A stretch of DNA of 64,000 nucleotides, taken from contig NADL03000470.1 of the NCBI GenBank assembly GCA_002205965.3, forward strand, positions 1 to 64,000, given 5' to 3'. Of the stretch, positions 31,646-41,899 are shown piece by piece. The DNA is from Kappaphycus alvarezii. Lineage: Eukaryota; Rhodophyta; Florideophyceae; Gigartinales; Solieriaceae. Within the stretch, counting starts at the first letter, position 1; every line of letters starts with the position of its first letter. Position numbers and translations under genes: made by a program. Under the pieces are notes generated by a model. It was not told the origin of the DNA. It was given only the letters and a program-made list of their open reading frames with translations, and did no database searches.

Positions 31646-32300
31646 TACTTTGACTGGTACCAGCTTAAGACGTCTTGGTGCTGTCGAGGCCGATTGAAGA
31701 ACAGTTTCTTACCCTTAGCGGACTTATTAGACCTGATAATTTTTTTGAGTTCTTTTCTCGCATCCTCTGCGTCGCCCCTCAAAAGTTGACCAAACGTTAT
31801 CCCAGTTGGGGCCGATGCAAGCTCAGCCACCAAATTGTACCTCTTCACATACTCTAGTACGTCCTTAGAGATACTCTTAACTTTCTTACTCTTTTTCGTC
31901 TTCTTGGCCGGAGTGACTCCCAATCCTGGAACAACTTGATCAGACCTCTTGGTTCGAGGAGGTACAGGTGCTGGGATATGCTCCAGCATTCCATAATCTA
32001 GCCTAGGTTTCTTCGATAAAATGTTCCCTTCCCCATCCCTTTTTGTCACATTGACTTGACTAATCTCTTCAGCGATGGATACGTTACCGGCATCCGTCAA
32101 CCTTTGATCCCTTCTATTTTGCAAGATTTTCACCTCTGGTCCTGACTCACTCCTTGCTTCCGATAAATTTTCTCTTCTGTTGTCTTTAGACCAGCAGTTA
32201 CTTTCATGATGCCCATATCGACCGCACTTTCCACAACGAGTGTTTCTATGTGGATTATCAGGACACCTGTTTGCAAAGTGTCCAGGCTTGAGAAAGTAGG
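31636..32300 (-). CDS. gag: Nucleocapsid knuckles and gag-protease linker, element 1
   Basis: In a frame shifted from the capsid frame near 32,330 by an apparent 1-nt deletion. It starts with two CCHC zinc knuckles: CSYFLKPGHFANRC (second Cys replaced by Phe) and CGKCGRYGHHESNC (intact). A basic linker of about 165 codons follows (KKTKKSKKVKSI, then ELASAPTGITFGQLLRGDAE). Knuckles bind genomic RNA during packaging. The frame ends near 31,636, where a second frameshift would lead into protease. Confidence 0.75.
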
Positions 32301-32329
32301 AACAGACTTTTGCGGCCTTGGGGCCCCAG

Positions 32330-33056
32330 ACTGGTTCTTCTTAATGGTAAGAGTAAAGCTTTCCAACTGCGAGGTTATCATGTCAAGTCGATTATCGAAT
32401 CGGGTTTCCAACCTTTCTTCCAAGTTTTTGACATCGCTCCTGACAGATTCTAATGCCGCTGCACTAGTAGCCGGCCTTTGATAATTCTTTTCAGGATGTA
32501 CGATAGACATCGATGTGCGGGTTTCCCTCGGTACCTCACTCAGTGACTGAAACGTCTCCGAATTTTTGACAAATTCTACTATGGTACCCTTCAGTTCATC
32601 AAAAGTGTGAGGGCCCTTGATGAGGAGGAAATCAGAGAGCCGCTTATCCCCCATAGCCGCCTTACGCAGCATTCCGTACTTGGCTTGGGCGTTGAACCCA
32701 GCCTTTTCATAAAGATCACACAAGTACACCAATGAGCTTAACAAATCGTCGAAGTTTAGCCGAGCCTCTATGGCGGTACGAATCATCTCATCTGGTTCTA
32801 CCTCCTTAGCATACTCTTTCACAAGCCACTCACATACGTCACCGAAGTTACGCCCATTCCCGTTAAGAGACCACCCGTCGATAAACTTGGACTTATATTT
32901 GTGCTTTGCGTCACCATGAAGATAGGCAAAGATACTTGCGGCCTTCTCTTCATCGCCCTTCTCACGCATCACAACGTTGACATATGTATAGAGAAACTCC
33001 TCAACGTCTTCATTCTTGCCTCCTGTGAACTTTATACGAGCAGCGTTGAGATCCAT
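32330..33056 (-). CDS. gag: Gag capsid region, element 1
   Basis: ATG at 33,056, about 90 bp inside the 5' LTR. N-terminal MDLNAARIKFTGGKNEDVEE is conserved in element 3 (MDPNAARITFTG). Helical capsid-like segments follow (AASIFAYLHGDAKHKYK, FGDVCEWLVKEYAKEV, LNFDDLLSSLVYLCDLYEKA) as in Ty3/gypsy gag proteins. A coiled coil (LESVRSDVKNLEERLETRFD) precedes the knuckles. The annotated frame continues to 32,130, but after about 32,330 it is the wrong frame. Confidence 0.85.
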
Positions 33057-33129
33057 GATTACGGAAAAGAAATCCCCTCGAATGGTTCCCTAAGACTGCT
33101 CAACTCGAATACCTCGGGTGCAACCCCCT

Positions 33130-33143
33130 CCACAAGAGTACCA
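33130..33143 (-). other. Primer-binding site of element 1
   Basis: TGGTACTCTTGTGG, two bases (TT) after the LTR end CA, in the expected place for a tRNA 3' end complement beginning TGG. The same arrangement is at 38,014 in element 2 and 54,746 in element 3 (TGGTAATTTTGTGGATGG). The tRNA is not identified. Confidence 0.65.
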
Positions 33144-33145
33144 AA

Positions 33146-33863
33146 TGATAGGGGTAAATCGTCGGCAGAAGAGATATTCAGAACCAACTACCCCAAGACG
33201 GAGGTGTTGCGAGCGACAAAAGTGCTACCGTGGTATAGTTGAACAAATAAAAAGCAGTGTATATGGGAGAGAGTTGAGAGGGCTACAAGCAAGTATAAAA
33301 GGGGCAGCGTCTACCACTGATGATCTGCGACCAGCTTAGGAAAAGTTTTCTTGGGTCTGAAGTTGACTCTCAACTTCCTACTACTCGGAGCTTGACCTGA
33401 AGTTGTCTGCCAACTTGCTTGACCTCCACTAAAGGAAGCAGTTTACTCGGCTTATATAGACCTTTGGCTACCCTAAAAGTCTTCAAACAAACAGACTAAT
33501 AACCATAAAATGCATTCACGGAATCGTGTGAACCAGAGAGACCATTAGAAGATATTTCCTCAAGGTAAATATCTAGGTGCCATACCCATGCCGGCCACCT
33601 ATCAGCCAGGGGTGGGAATTGATGTGGCCATTATATAGACCTTTCAGAGTCACTCGTAGAATCACCCACAACCTAGAACTGTACTGACATCCACTATGAC
33701 AGTGTGTCCTAAAATAAAAAATCAACCGATGAATTTGCCACACTCACCCAAATTAAAAATATCTTGCAAATTCAAAAACTGTAAAAATATCTACCCAGTT
33801 CCAATACGATATACAATTATGGTCCTCATCTAGATTTTTTCGTGTGCGAATTTGTGCACATCA
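33146..33863 (-). repeat. Element 1 5' LTR (LTR-A)
   Basis: 718 bp, TG...CA, mate of 26,339-27,057. On the minus strand it has TATA contexts at 33,632-33,641 and 33,451-33,460, both AAAGGTCTATATAA. The last 400 bp are shared with LTR-B and with the partial LTR at 63,851-64,000. Confidence 0.95.
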
Positions 33864-35190
33864 GAGGCCATAGGCTATAGGACGGACCTGTTAGTCAGTG
33901 GGCAGGGGAGGGGGTTGAACTAAAATGTCCGCAGGGTGGATATTCGTTCCCGGACAAAAAGCGGGACCTCATGTTGGCTGCTCTGACCCGCTGCGCGAGC
34001 AACGTTGTAGGCAAAAACGTAGCGTAGCGACTTGTGGCGGTGCGGGCGACCGGAGCCGGCAGAGTAGAGATCCGCCCAGTGGTCCCCGAGTGCGTCCATA
34101 GTTTGCCTACCGTGAGCGCAGGTGAGCGGGCAGGAGTCATCATATACGGGGAGGCCAAGATGCCGGCGGAGCATTGTCTGCCAGTTGGCCGAGGCCACCA
34201 CCGTAGCGGTTGTGGAATGAGCGATGAGAAAAACGGCAGCAGGGCTGTTCCGGAATGCCAGGCCACGAATCCTGTGCCGAACGTCGTCGGTGCTGTGGTC
34301 AGCCGGGTTGGGGTGTGTCGCCCATGAGTCGTCGTGCCGGTGGACCCTTGCCTCTACCTCCTGCTGCACACCATTTAAGTAGATTTGCAGGTTGGATAGT
34401 TTGGCAGCAAGCAGGCCCAGGTCAAAGGGGCGAAGGTTAACTGAGCACGGACACACTTGGATACATACCATGAAATCTAGGAGTTATGGCAAGGCTTGAC
34501 GGACCAGAAACGTCTTGTAGCTCCGGTATCGATGACCGGAGAGGGCGGCGAAGGGATGCGTGGTGTACGTCGCCGATCTCTTGCGAGCCGGAGCCGCGTC
34601 GATGATGCTAGCGGCAACCGCGCCGTGTAGAAACGGGGAGATGAAGTCAAATCACTTACCTCCAACACGGATGGGTAGCGTAGCTTGGTCCAATGCGGTC
34701 TCCGACAGGGAGATCCCGTGGATCTCCGTGTAACACGACCTCCGCAGTGCCTCGAGGACCTCTTCAGCGGGGGCCATGTGTGTGAGTTGGCGATTCGAAA
34801 CGCGTAGGTGACGCTTCATACCGACGCGCAGAGCCGGTGCATATGAAAATGGGCGGGGGGTCGCGGACGGGGGTCAGCATTCTGCGAGTATAGCGGCACC
34901 AATGGAACTTGCCCCAGAGTTATAAGTTGATGAAGTCCCGGATGCCGATCGGCGCACCCAGGAGTTTGAAGCCGTCGCGAGAAAACTTGCACACAAGAAA
35001 TTCGCGAAGAAAGTCCGTGTGGTCCGACAGAAGCGTGTGCGGCCAGTGAATGGGCGTCATCCTCGCGTTGAAATAGATGCCAACAGGCGGACCCTCTAAC
35101 TAGAGGAGGCAGAGAGCTCGACGCAGACCCTTGATTGTCCTTATGAGGTTCCCTTCGTCCACATACCATTGATTCCGCACATTGTATTGC
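33864..35190 (-). mobile_element. LINE ORF2 pseudogene, middle part (RT end, endonuclease)
   Basis: Minus strand from about 35,190. It reads NQWYVDEGNLIRTIKGLRRA (RT catalytic motif C, YVDE for YxDD), then GIYFNARM, KLLGAPIG, and a LETALDQATLPIRVGG-type block. The frame at 34,471-33,895 gives HLGLPVYDDSCPLTCAHG, LGDHW, RPHRHKSLRYVFAYNVARAA and, in a neighbouring frame, NIHPADILVQ. The order CxxC ... GDH ... RHN-like ... PAD is the restriction-like endonuclease end of certain non-LTR retrotransposons. Many stops. It is interrupted at 33,864 by element 1 and at 35,190 by LTR-B. Confidence 0.75.
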
Positions 35191-36630
35191 TGTCCTCAGC
35201 GATTTTCCGGATAAGCTTGTTGTTATAAAAACAGCCCTTTTTGTACGAAAGCGGCTCTCTCTACAAACTTCTGTCTTCTTCATTCCTGACCTCTGATTTT
35301 TCAAAACAACGCTTCCCACCTATTTTCCTTTAAGAACAAAATCCGGAAACGACTTTTTCCCACGAATCCAAATTCACTGTACAACTCCATTTCCATTTCA
35401 TCTCTGAAGATTTTGGTGCTCCTTTCTCAAAAAAGAAATCTTTCGACACGTGATCGGCTTCGTCCTCCAAATTCAGTTCCGATATTTTACCAAGCTGATT
35501 ACTTGTTATTGTCCTGATTGTATGCAATTTCAAAGCAGAGGTATTGCTTCACATTTTTTTATTTCGTACAAGGCCGTGAAATGTTTCGAGTATTTCGCCA
35601 CATTTAAAGTTCGATATCGATGTCTTTGAGGAAAAACCCCCGCCATCAACCACCCATAGGCTCAACCCCATTTTTGCCCTCACCATGACCAACGTCCGCC
35701 CGTCCTTCACTATCGCCAAGACATCCCCAGGCCGCCGCCTCCTCAACGCTTTGGACTTGATGGCTAATGGACCAGACGATTATGATGACTATTGTAGAAG
35801 AATGGACCAGGAACACGTTCAGGAGTGGTTCTGCCGGCACTGCTTCGAGGAAATGAAGGAAGAGGGGCTGAAGAGGAGGAGTCTGAGGCTGAGATGGTGG
35901 GATTGGAAGGTGAGGAGGACTTGGTCGACCCGTGAGAGCCATTAGTATACGACAGTGGAGGGCTGCTGAGGACGACAGAGGGGAGAGAGAGGGAGAAATG
36001 GGTATTTTTAAATCCTCTGACATGGGTGAAGATGAGGTTGACGGTTATGAGGAAGGACTGCGGGAGCTTGATATGTCCAAGGAGTCTATCTATATTTCTG
36101 AGCCGCTCAATGGGATTTGTAGGGACTGAATTGGGGGTATAGATAATTTGGAGGACTTGTTTGGCTCTGATCTCAGGGACTAAGATTGTGAGGAGGAAGT
36201 ATACATATTTATCTTTATAATATCTGCTCTTACTCTTTCTCGTTCATATGATTCCATTTGATGCATTTTGTGGTACTTAGTAGGTTTTCTGAGAATTAAG
36301 GGTTAGCCAAAAAGTCTATATAAGCTGAGTAGAATGAGTCCTATTGTGGAGGTGAAGCATGGTGGGGGACAACTTCAAGCCAAGTCGCGAGTAGTTAGGA
36401 AGTTGGGATTTAACTTCAGACCCAAGAACCATTTTTCCTACGCTGGTCATAGTGCATCAGTGGAAGACTCTGCCACTTTTATACTCTCCCGTAGCCTCTC
36501 AACTATCGTCCATACCTAACTTTTTCTGTGCGCTCAACTATACTACAGCAGCACTTTTGTCGCTTGCAAAGCCTTCCTTTTGGAGTAATTAGTTCCGAGT
36601 ATCTCTTTTCCCGACGAATTATCCCTATCA
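35191..36630 (+). mobile_element. Long LTR (LTR-B copy 2), about 1,440 bp, inserted in the LINE
   Basis: Homologous over its whole length to copy 3 (53,390-54,743) and in its 3' 450 bp to LTR-A, ending CCCTATCA at 36,630. It starts TGTCCTCAGCG. Flanks ATTGC (35,186-35,190) and AATTG (36,631-36,635) are not a perfect duplication, so the left end may be off by a few bases. LINE RT sequence lies on both sides (GDSDSRLVFSFTIHPI at 36,640-36,690 and NQWYVDEGN below 35,190). No gag or pol follows, so it is a solo LTR. Confidence 0.75.
35685..36183 (+). pseudogene. LTR-borne acidic protein gene, copy 2
   Basis: ATG at 35,685 (MTNVRPSFTIAKTSPGRRLL). The N-terminal domain LLNALDLMANGPDDYDDYCR, then QEWFCRHCFEEMKEEG, aligns with copy 1. 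After a frameshift near 35,870 an acidic E/G-rich middle follows in another frame. The tail is in the frame of 35,932-36,183, with one in-frame TGA at 36,127: SEPLNGICRD, stop, IGGIDNLEDLFGSDLRD, stop. This matches copy 1 (FADICGDCLDSMDILEELFGSDL). The gene was lost through frameshifts and stops, while the LTR promoter part remains. An ATTTAAA box lies about 80 bp upstream. Confidence 0.65.
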
Positions 36631-37401
36631 AATTGGGTGGATCGTGAAGGAGAATACCAGCCTACTGTCCGAGTCTCCCTTCTGTGTGCCCTAGGCACTT
36701 ATGATGATGGTGTTCTGGCGATCAGCTAGAAGAAACTGTGGCTGAGTACGACCGTATATCATATTCACGAATTGTTCCAGCGAAGGGGCGAGTGCTAGAA
36801 GCTAAAACATCGTTTACTGGCGACCAACGAGGTTTAAAGTGTTGTGCTCGTCAATGAGGACCGTGGCAGTCTGCGGAGCACCAAAGAAACGGCGAAGCAG
36901 GGTGCGGGTGTCATGGATGACCGCTTCAATCCCGCCCTTGATAGCATTGGCCGTTTGGGTTGGTGCGAAAAAGTCTCGGGAGTCATCTACGGCACCCGGC
37001 AGCAGAGTCTTAATGACAATGCGGCGGATGACCAATCCCACAGCGATGGGACGTAATTCGTCCGGTTTCGGCCCTAGAGGGAGTCCGCCAGGTCCCCAAG
37101 CGCAATCCGAGCCACCAATTTCGTCAACACCTCTTTGCCTGACACATGGCGACCAGGCTGACTGACGTTTTAAGTAGCAAGTGAAACAGCGTACCGGCGT
37201 GCGGTCCGGCCCCGCAGTCGTATCACTAGAAATGCTTCGCACAGCCTGCTTGTGCAACGTCCGGCTAGGAATGCGGGTTGAGGCGGGAGCGTCCGATGTC
37301 TGATACCTCTGAAGGCATACTAGAGAGACGCACGCTGGCGTTTCAAATATGCAAAGATGTGGGATTAAGCGTGAGGAAATTGAGTTTGGATCATATTCCA
37401 A
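36631..37401 (-). mobile_element. LINE ORF2 pseudogene, upstream part (RT)
   Basis: Minus strand. It reads GPKPDELRPIAVGLVIRRIV, then PTQTANAIKGGIEAVIHDTR and VLIDEHNTLNLVGRQ (RT motif A, Asp present), then LEQFVNMIYG and GTQKGDSDSRLVFSFTIHPI (the GxQxGD block). This is the RT order of non-LTR elements of the R2/Utopia type, and it continues directly into the piece at 33,864-35,190 once LTR-B is removed. It has in-frame stops. The 5' end is not defined; no ORF1 was seen. Confidence 0.75.
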
Positions 37402-37577
37402 TCTACCTACGATTAACTGATTTGCAAGTTGTATTTGCTGCAGAAATCCTGTGTGTTTTCCTCGAGCGTCACTAGTTGATGAATCCCCTCCACTTTAGCG
37501 CTTTAGTCTGCTATGCGGCAAATAGTGGCTCCACATGTCCTGCATGGTGTTGGCTCATCGCTCTAGTGGATTTCTTT

Positions 37578-38011
37578 TGTTGTAAATGAAAATTTGGACA
37601 GGTTGCTCTGGCTGTGCTGGATGAGCTGGCACTCTGGGCTGGCTGGGCTTATATTCTGCGCTGGATCAGCTGGTATGCTGCATTTGCTGCAATGGCAGCG
37701 CTGTCACTGTAATTAAAATTATTTTTTCAATTATTTATAGAGGGATGCTTTGTACCGTATTGTAGCGGTGGCGATAGGGCACATATGTACTGTATAGGTG
37801 CCACGAATTGTGAGGGTTGAAGAATCTATATAAGGGGCTTTTTGCATGAAATGATAGGAGTACTTGGGAGGCAGCAAGCCCTACTGGGACGCTCCCCAAA
37901 CTGAAGGAATTTTGCAGACAGGTCTACCGTAGCACTTTAGTTGCTCGCAACGACTCTCATCTCGGGAAGTTAGTGGTTCCCTTTTCTTCCGGCGGCATTT
38001 TCTCCCTATCA
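37578..38011 (+). repeat. Element 2 5' LTR
   Basis: 434 bp, from TGTTGTAAATGAAAA to CCCTATCA. It contains CTATATAAGGGG as the TATA context (about 37,830). It aligns with 44,135-44,619 through GCTGG-rich, TTTTCAATTATTT and GTAGCACTTTAGT blocks. Confidence 0.85.
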
Positions 38012-38013
38012 TT

Positions 38014-38031
38014 TGGTACTTCTGTCGATGG
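38014..38031 (+). other. Primer-binding site of element 2
   Basis: TGGTACTTCTGTCGATGG, two bases after the LTR end; same position and similar sequence as in elements 1 and 3. Confidence 0.6.
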
Positions 38032-38112
38032 TTGTTGCACCGGTAGCCCGATAATTGGCGGTTTGTTAGTAAGGTCTGGGGCTTATTCAGTAACTATAAT
38101 AGCGTTCGAATG

Positions 38113-39480
38113 ATGGACTCCACAAATGCTTACTTACATTTCAAGGGTAGCAGGAATGAGAACGTGGAAGAGTTCCCCTATATATATGTTAATGTTTTGA
38201 TGAGAGATAAGAACGACGAGGAGAAGGCTTCAAGTGTTTTTACCTATCTGTCTAGCGACGCGAAGGTGTAGTACAAGGCAAACTTTATAACTGGATGGTC
38301 CTTAAATGAAAATTGCCGTGACTTTAACAAAATTTTTGCATGGCTAGTCAAGGAATACGCAAGGGCGGTAGAGCCCAATGAGATGATTCGTAGTGATATC
38401 GATGCTCGTTTAGATATCCAAGATTTGTTGGTTTCATTGGTTAGTCTGTGCAGTCTCTACGCGAAATACTGTTTAAACGACGAAGCAAAGTACGAGATGT
38501 TCCACAAAGCAGTGACCGTCAAAAAACGTCTTGCAGACTTCCTCCTTATTAAATGACCTCGCGCGTTCAGCGTTCTGCAGGATACGATCGTGGAATACGT
38601 CAGAAACTCCAAGATCTTTCAGTCGCTGGGTTTCCAACACGGGGAAAGCTATGCAAAGAAAGTTATCTTTGACCCCGAGCAGAATTACTCTAGGCCCGCC
38701 ACGAGTGAAGCGGCGTTGGGGTTTGTTCGGAGCGACGTCAGTAAGCACTAGGAGAAAATAGAGATCCAGTTCAACAACCGCTTGTATTTGATAGCTTCGT
38801 AACTCTGGAACTTCACCCTAACCATTAGCAAGAATCACACTGCGAACCCGAAGACGGAAGACGTCTGCTCCTATTGCAACAAGACGGGACACTTCTCTAA
38901 CCGGTATCCTGAGAAACCCCACCGGAACACACGTCGCGGCAAATGCGGCCGGTACGGGCATCATGAGACTAATTGTTGCTCGAAAAATGGGCGTGAGGGT
39001 GGAATACCGAAAGCGAGGGTAGAATCCAGACCCGAGCGGAAGCTGTTAAAAAAAGGACAAGAGAAGGGTCCCGTTAACGCGAAGACGGTATCAGTGGCTC
39101 GGGAATCCGAACAGTTTAGCGTTTCCAAGCGGGAAGCTGAGGGGAACGTGCTGTCGAAAAAAACCAGGCTAGAGCAAGACCCGCTAGAATATCTCCCATA
39201 GCCCTCGTTTTTTTGAAAAAAATATTAATATATTAGCACCTTGGCTATAAAGGCGAAGAAAAAACGGAAGCCGCGGTTTAATACTAGAGATGTGTTAGGA
39301 TACGTTGAAAAATACAACCCATTATCCGAGCTCGCTACGGCTCCATCCGGTATGACATCTGGACAGCTACTGAGTGGGGATGCCTAAAATGCGAGGAAAG
39401 AGTTGAAGAAGGTCGTGAGGCCCGGGAAGACTAACAAGAGGAAGAGGGCTGCCGCTATCCGGCAACCGCAACCGCCAGAC
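38113..39480 (+). pseudogene. gag: Gag of element 2
   Basis: Starts MDSTNAYLHFKGSRNENVEE, matching element 1 gag residue for residue in pattern. It continues with ASSVFTYLSSDAK and then a stop (TAG for the Gln/Lys position). It keeps the WLVKEYARAVEPNEMIR and DLLVSLVSLCSLYAK helices. Tandem knuckles lie near 38,860-38,980: CSYCNKTGHFSNRY (last Cys lost) and RGKCGRYGHHETNC (first Cys lost). The basic linker (KAKKKRKPRF ... ELATAPSGMTSGQLLSGDA) follows. At least seven in-frame stops. Confidence 0.8.
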
Positions 39481-39489
39481 GTCTTAAGT

Positions 39490-40055
39490 TACCGCCTGTT
39501 CAGGTACTAGGAAGGGACTTACAGTCTTTATTTGACTCTAGAGCAGTCCCAAATCTTATTTCCATGTATTTTGTCGAGGAACTGGGCCTTGACATATTTC
39601 CGACCACTAGGAGAATACCTGTCGCAGACAGGACCGTGTCTCACTGCCTCAGCATTATCGAAAAGGTTGCAGTATTCTTTTCGGGGATGAAGGTGAGTTT
39701 AGACTTCCTAGTGATGCAAGAACTTACATTTGACACAATTATAGCTTACCCAACAATTGAGCAACTGGAAGCTTGTATTGACCTGGGTAGTCAAATAGTC
39801 TCAGTCCAAATTGACGGGAATCAAGTGATTCTGCCATTGAATGACGGCAAGGGAACGAGTTTGGATAAATGGAATGGGACAAAAAGCGAAGATTTCACAT
39901 CTAGTTATTATAGCGATGGCTCCGAAGTGACGGGGGAGAAAGAACTAACAGAATCGGACGGAGAGAAAATTCTGAGCTTCGCCTGCGGCGATGCAGATCT
40001 CAGCTACCGTACGGTTTGCAATAAGACAGCGCAGTCCGAACAAATCTACGAATAG
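39490..40055 (+). pseudogene. pol: Protease and acidic connector of element 2
   Basis: The active-site block reads LFDSRAVPNLIS near 39,530, so the invariant Gly of D-S-G-A is Arg. It is followed by VEELGLDIFPTTRRIPVADR, DFLVMQELTFDTIIAYPTIE and an acidic tail. The frame 39,564-40,055 is open. The catalytic change makes it inactive. Confidence 0.8.
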
Positions 40056-40439
40056 GTAGCCTTACGCAAAGAACGCACACGAGACATCAAAGGACGCCAC
40101 ATGATAGCAAGAGAAGGCCTTGGGTGCTTCTCGCTGGCGCAAAATGTATGCTTAAGTAGAGAGGGCTCAGTAAAAAACACTGTGGCGTCAGTAGAACATA
40201 TTATACCGCAGCTAACAAAAAATCCGAGATGGAACCAGTTGATTGAACCATAGAGGTGATGAGAAAATTGGAAATATTGAAGGCTTTTCATGACAAACTG
40301 AAGCAACGTTCTCTCCCTGAAGCAGAGAAAATTGTCGCAATACTTACCTTTAACGAAGTGATCGCCTGGAACGCTTGGTAATTACAACTGGCCCAAGTCC
40401 CTGTCACGCACTTATTCGAGCTGACTAATACCGACCGTG

Positions 40440-41190
40440 TTTATCATCTAAAAGGCCTTCAACTACCAAAATGGGAAGTAGTTATACAAGAGAGCGTCAC
40501 TAATATGCTACGCAGAGGAAAAATTAAGCCGACCTTGTCAGGTTGGTCTTTTCCAGTTGTGATCTTTCCTAAAAAGGATGGTAAGTCGAGGTTTTGTGTA
40601 GATTATCGCTTACTTAACCAAAATATGATCCCAGATCGATTCGTTCTCCGAAATATGGAAGAGATTCTAGAAAAATTGAAAGGACGGCGCTTGTTTTCGT
40701 CTATGGATTTGTACACAGGATATTGGCAGATACCCGTCTCTGAAGAATGCAAAGCTATGACGACGGTTACCTGCAAACCGGGCGTGTTCAGGTTCGAATT
40801 GATGCCATTCGGTCTTAAAATGCAGCGGAGACATTTCAAAGGATGATACATGAAGTATTGAAGGGGTCCTTTTTGGCAAGAGTGTTTGTAGACGACTTGG
40901 TGATATTTTCGGAAACACTTGAATCCCATCTGGACCACATTTGGGTAGCGATGGAAAGGATATCACGGTATCACTTGGAAATGAAACTGAGCAAGTCCTT
41001 CATCGCATAACCCTCTTTCAAATTACTTGTTCATGTGTTGGACGACAGTGGTATTGGGTTAACCCAGAAAAGACATCTAGGATCAAAAAGGCTCCCAGGC
41101 AGACTTCTAAAACCGAAATGCGTAGCTTTTTTTTTGCCTGGTGTCGTAATACAGACGTATTATCTAAGATTTTGCTAAGATAGCCGCCCC
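40440..41190 (+). pseudogene. pol: Reverse transcriptase of element 2
   Basis: Frame 40,505-40,846 gives FCVDYRLLNQNMIPDRFVLR, SMDLYTGYWQIPV and MPFGLK. A 1- or 2-nt loss near 40,817 then shifts it. The next frame gives NAAETFQRMIHEVLKG and VFVDDLVIFSETL, so the FVDD catalytic pair survives. Further shifts follow around 41,000-41,180 (SFFFAWCR in place of the usual SFLGLASYYR). Confidence 0.85.
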
Positions 41191-41279
41191 TCTATACACA
41201 TTAACTTCAAAGGCCGGAAAGTTTGTCTGGGGCCTAGAAATTGAAAACAATTTCGTCGAGCTAAAAAGGAAATTGTGCG

Positions 41280-41753
41280 AGCCACCCGTACTCACAACTC
41301 TGGAATTCCAAAAACCATTCTTCGTCAAAACTGACGCTTCGGAGCACTCAGTCGGCGCGGTGTTGTCCCAGAGAGATGAAGACGTTAAATTACACCAGTA
41401 CAGTTTGCGATTCGTAAAATGAATGATATCGAAAGGAGTTACACAGTATGCGAGAAATAGGCGCTGGAATTGGTGTTCGTGCTAAAAAAATTCCGAGTCT
41501 ACCACCTCCACTAAAGACATTTTTGTTGAAAAAAGACCACCAGGCCTTCAAAACTCCGCTCAAGAAGAAAGACATCCACAACCATTTGGCGCGGTGGCTC
41601 GACTTATTTGAAGAATACCGATTCGAAATCATTTACCGACTGGAAAGAGTCAACCAGCCAGCAGAATTTCTTTCCAGATCCAAGGGTCCGAAAGGAAACG
41701 TCGCAGAGGCAGGAAAACATGGTGAAGAAGTAGCCATCGTCGATATGGCTTGA
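41280..41753 (+). pseudogene. pol: RNase H of element 2
   Basis: Reads FFVKTDASEHSVGAVLSQRD (catalytic Asp present), then frame breaks. From 41,448 an open frame includes LLKKDHQAFKTPLKKKDIHN and LARWLDLFEEYRFEIIYRLE, then QPAEFLSRS. The order matches element 1 exactly. Confidence 0.8.
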
Positions 41754-41899
41754 CTGGCTGACCTCTAAGCCAAATTAAAATCACTCTTTCAATTTTTGAC
41801 GGGGGATATCAAGAAAATTGGTGTGAAATACAGAGACTGGATGAGACGAAACCAAAAAGTATTCTCGATATGGAAGGAAAGCAATTTCGGTTGGAAAGA

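Larger units (their letters stand above)
26339..33863 (-). mobile_element. Ty3/gypsy retrotransposon, element 1, 7,525 bp, nearly complete
   Basis: Bounded by two LTRs (26,339-27,057 and 33,146-33,863) that differ at about a dozen places by eye, and by perfect 5-bp target duplications GAGGC (26,334-26,338 and 33,864-33,868). Order on the minus strand: LTR, PBS, gag, linker, protease, acidic connector, RT, RNase H, integrase, domain A, domain B, PPT, LTR. The pol frame is broken by a TGA (31,199), a TAA (30,686) and a 1-nt deletion near 29,196; gag-pol has two frame changes near 32,330 and 31,680. The copy cannot make its proteins as it stands but is recent. It is inserted in the LINE endonuclease region. 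Confidence 0.95.

Noticed and set aside
31600-32400. Programmed frameshifts between gag, linker and protease of element 1
   Set aside because: Elements 2 and 3 do not have matching shifts at the same places, and the knuckles themselves lie in the shifted frame. Single-base indels are simpler. A consensus would settle it.
33895-34471. A host gene at 33,895-34,471
   Set aside because: Its blocks (GDH, RHK, then PAD in the next frame) and its continuity with RT sequence on both sides identify it as a LINE endonuclease region.
36130-36183. Separate micro-ORF for the LFGSDL tail in copy 2
   Set aside because: It is in phase with the preceding frame and aligns with the C-terminus of copy 1; the in-frame TGA is a lesion.
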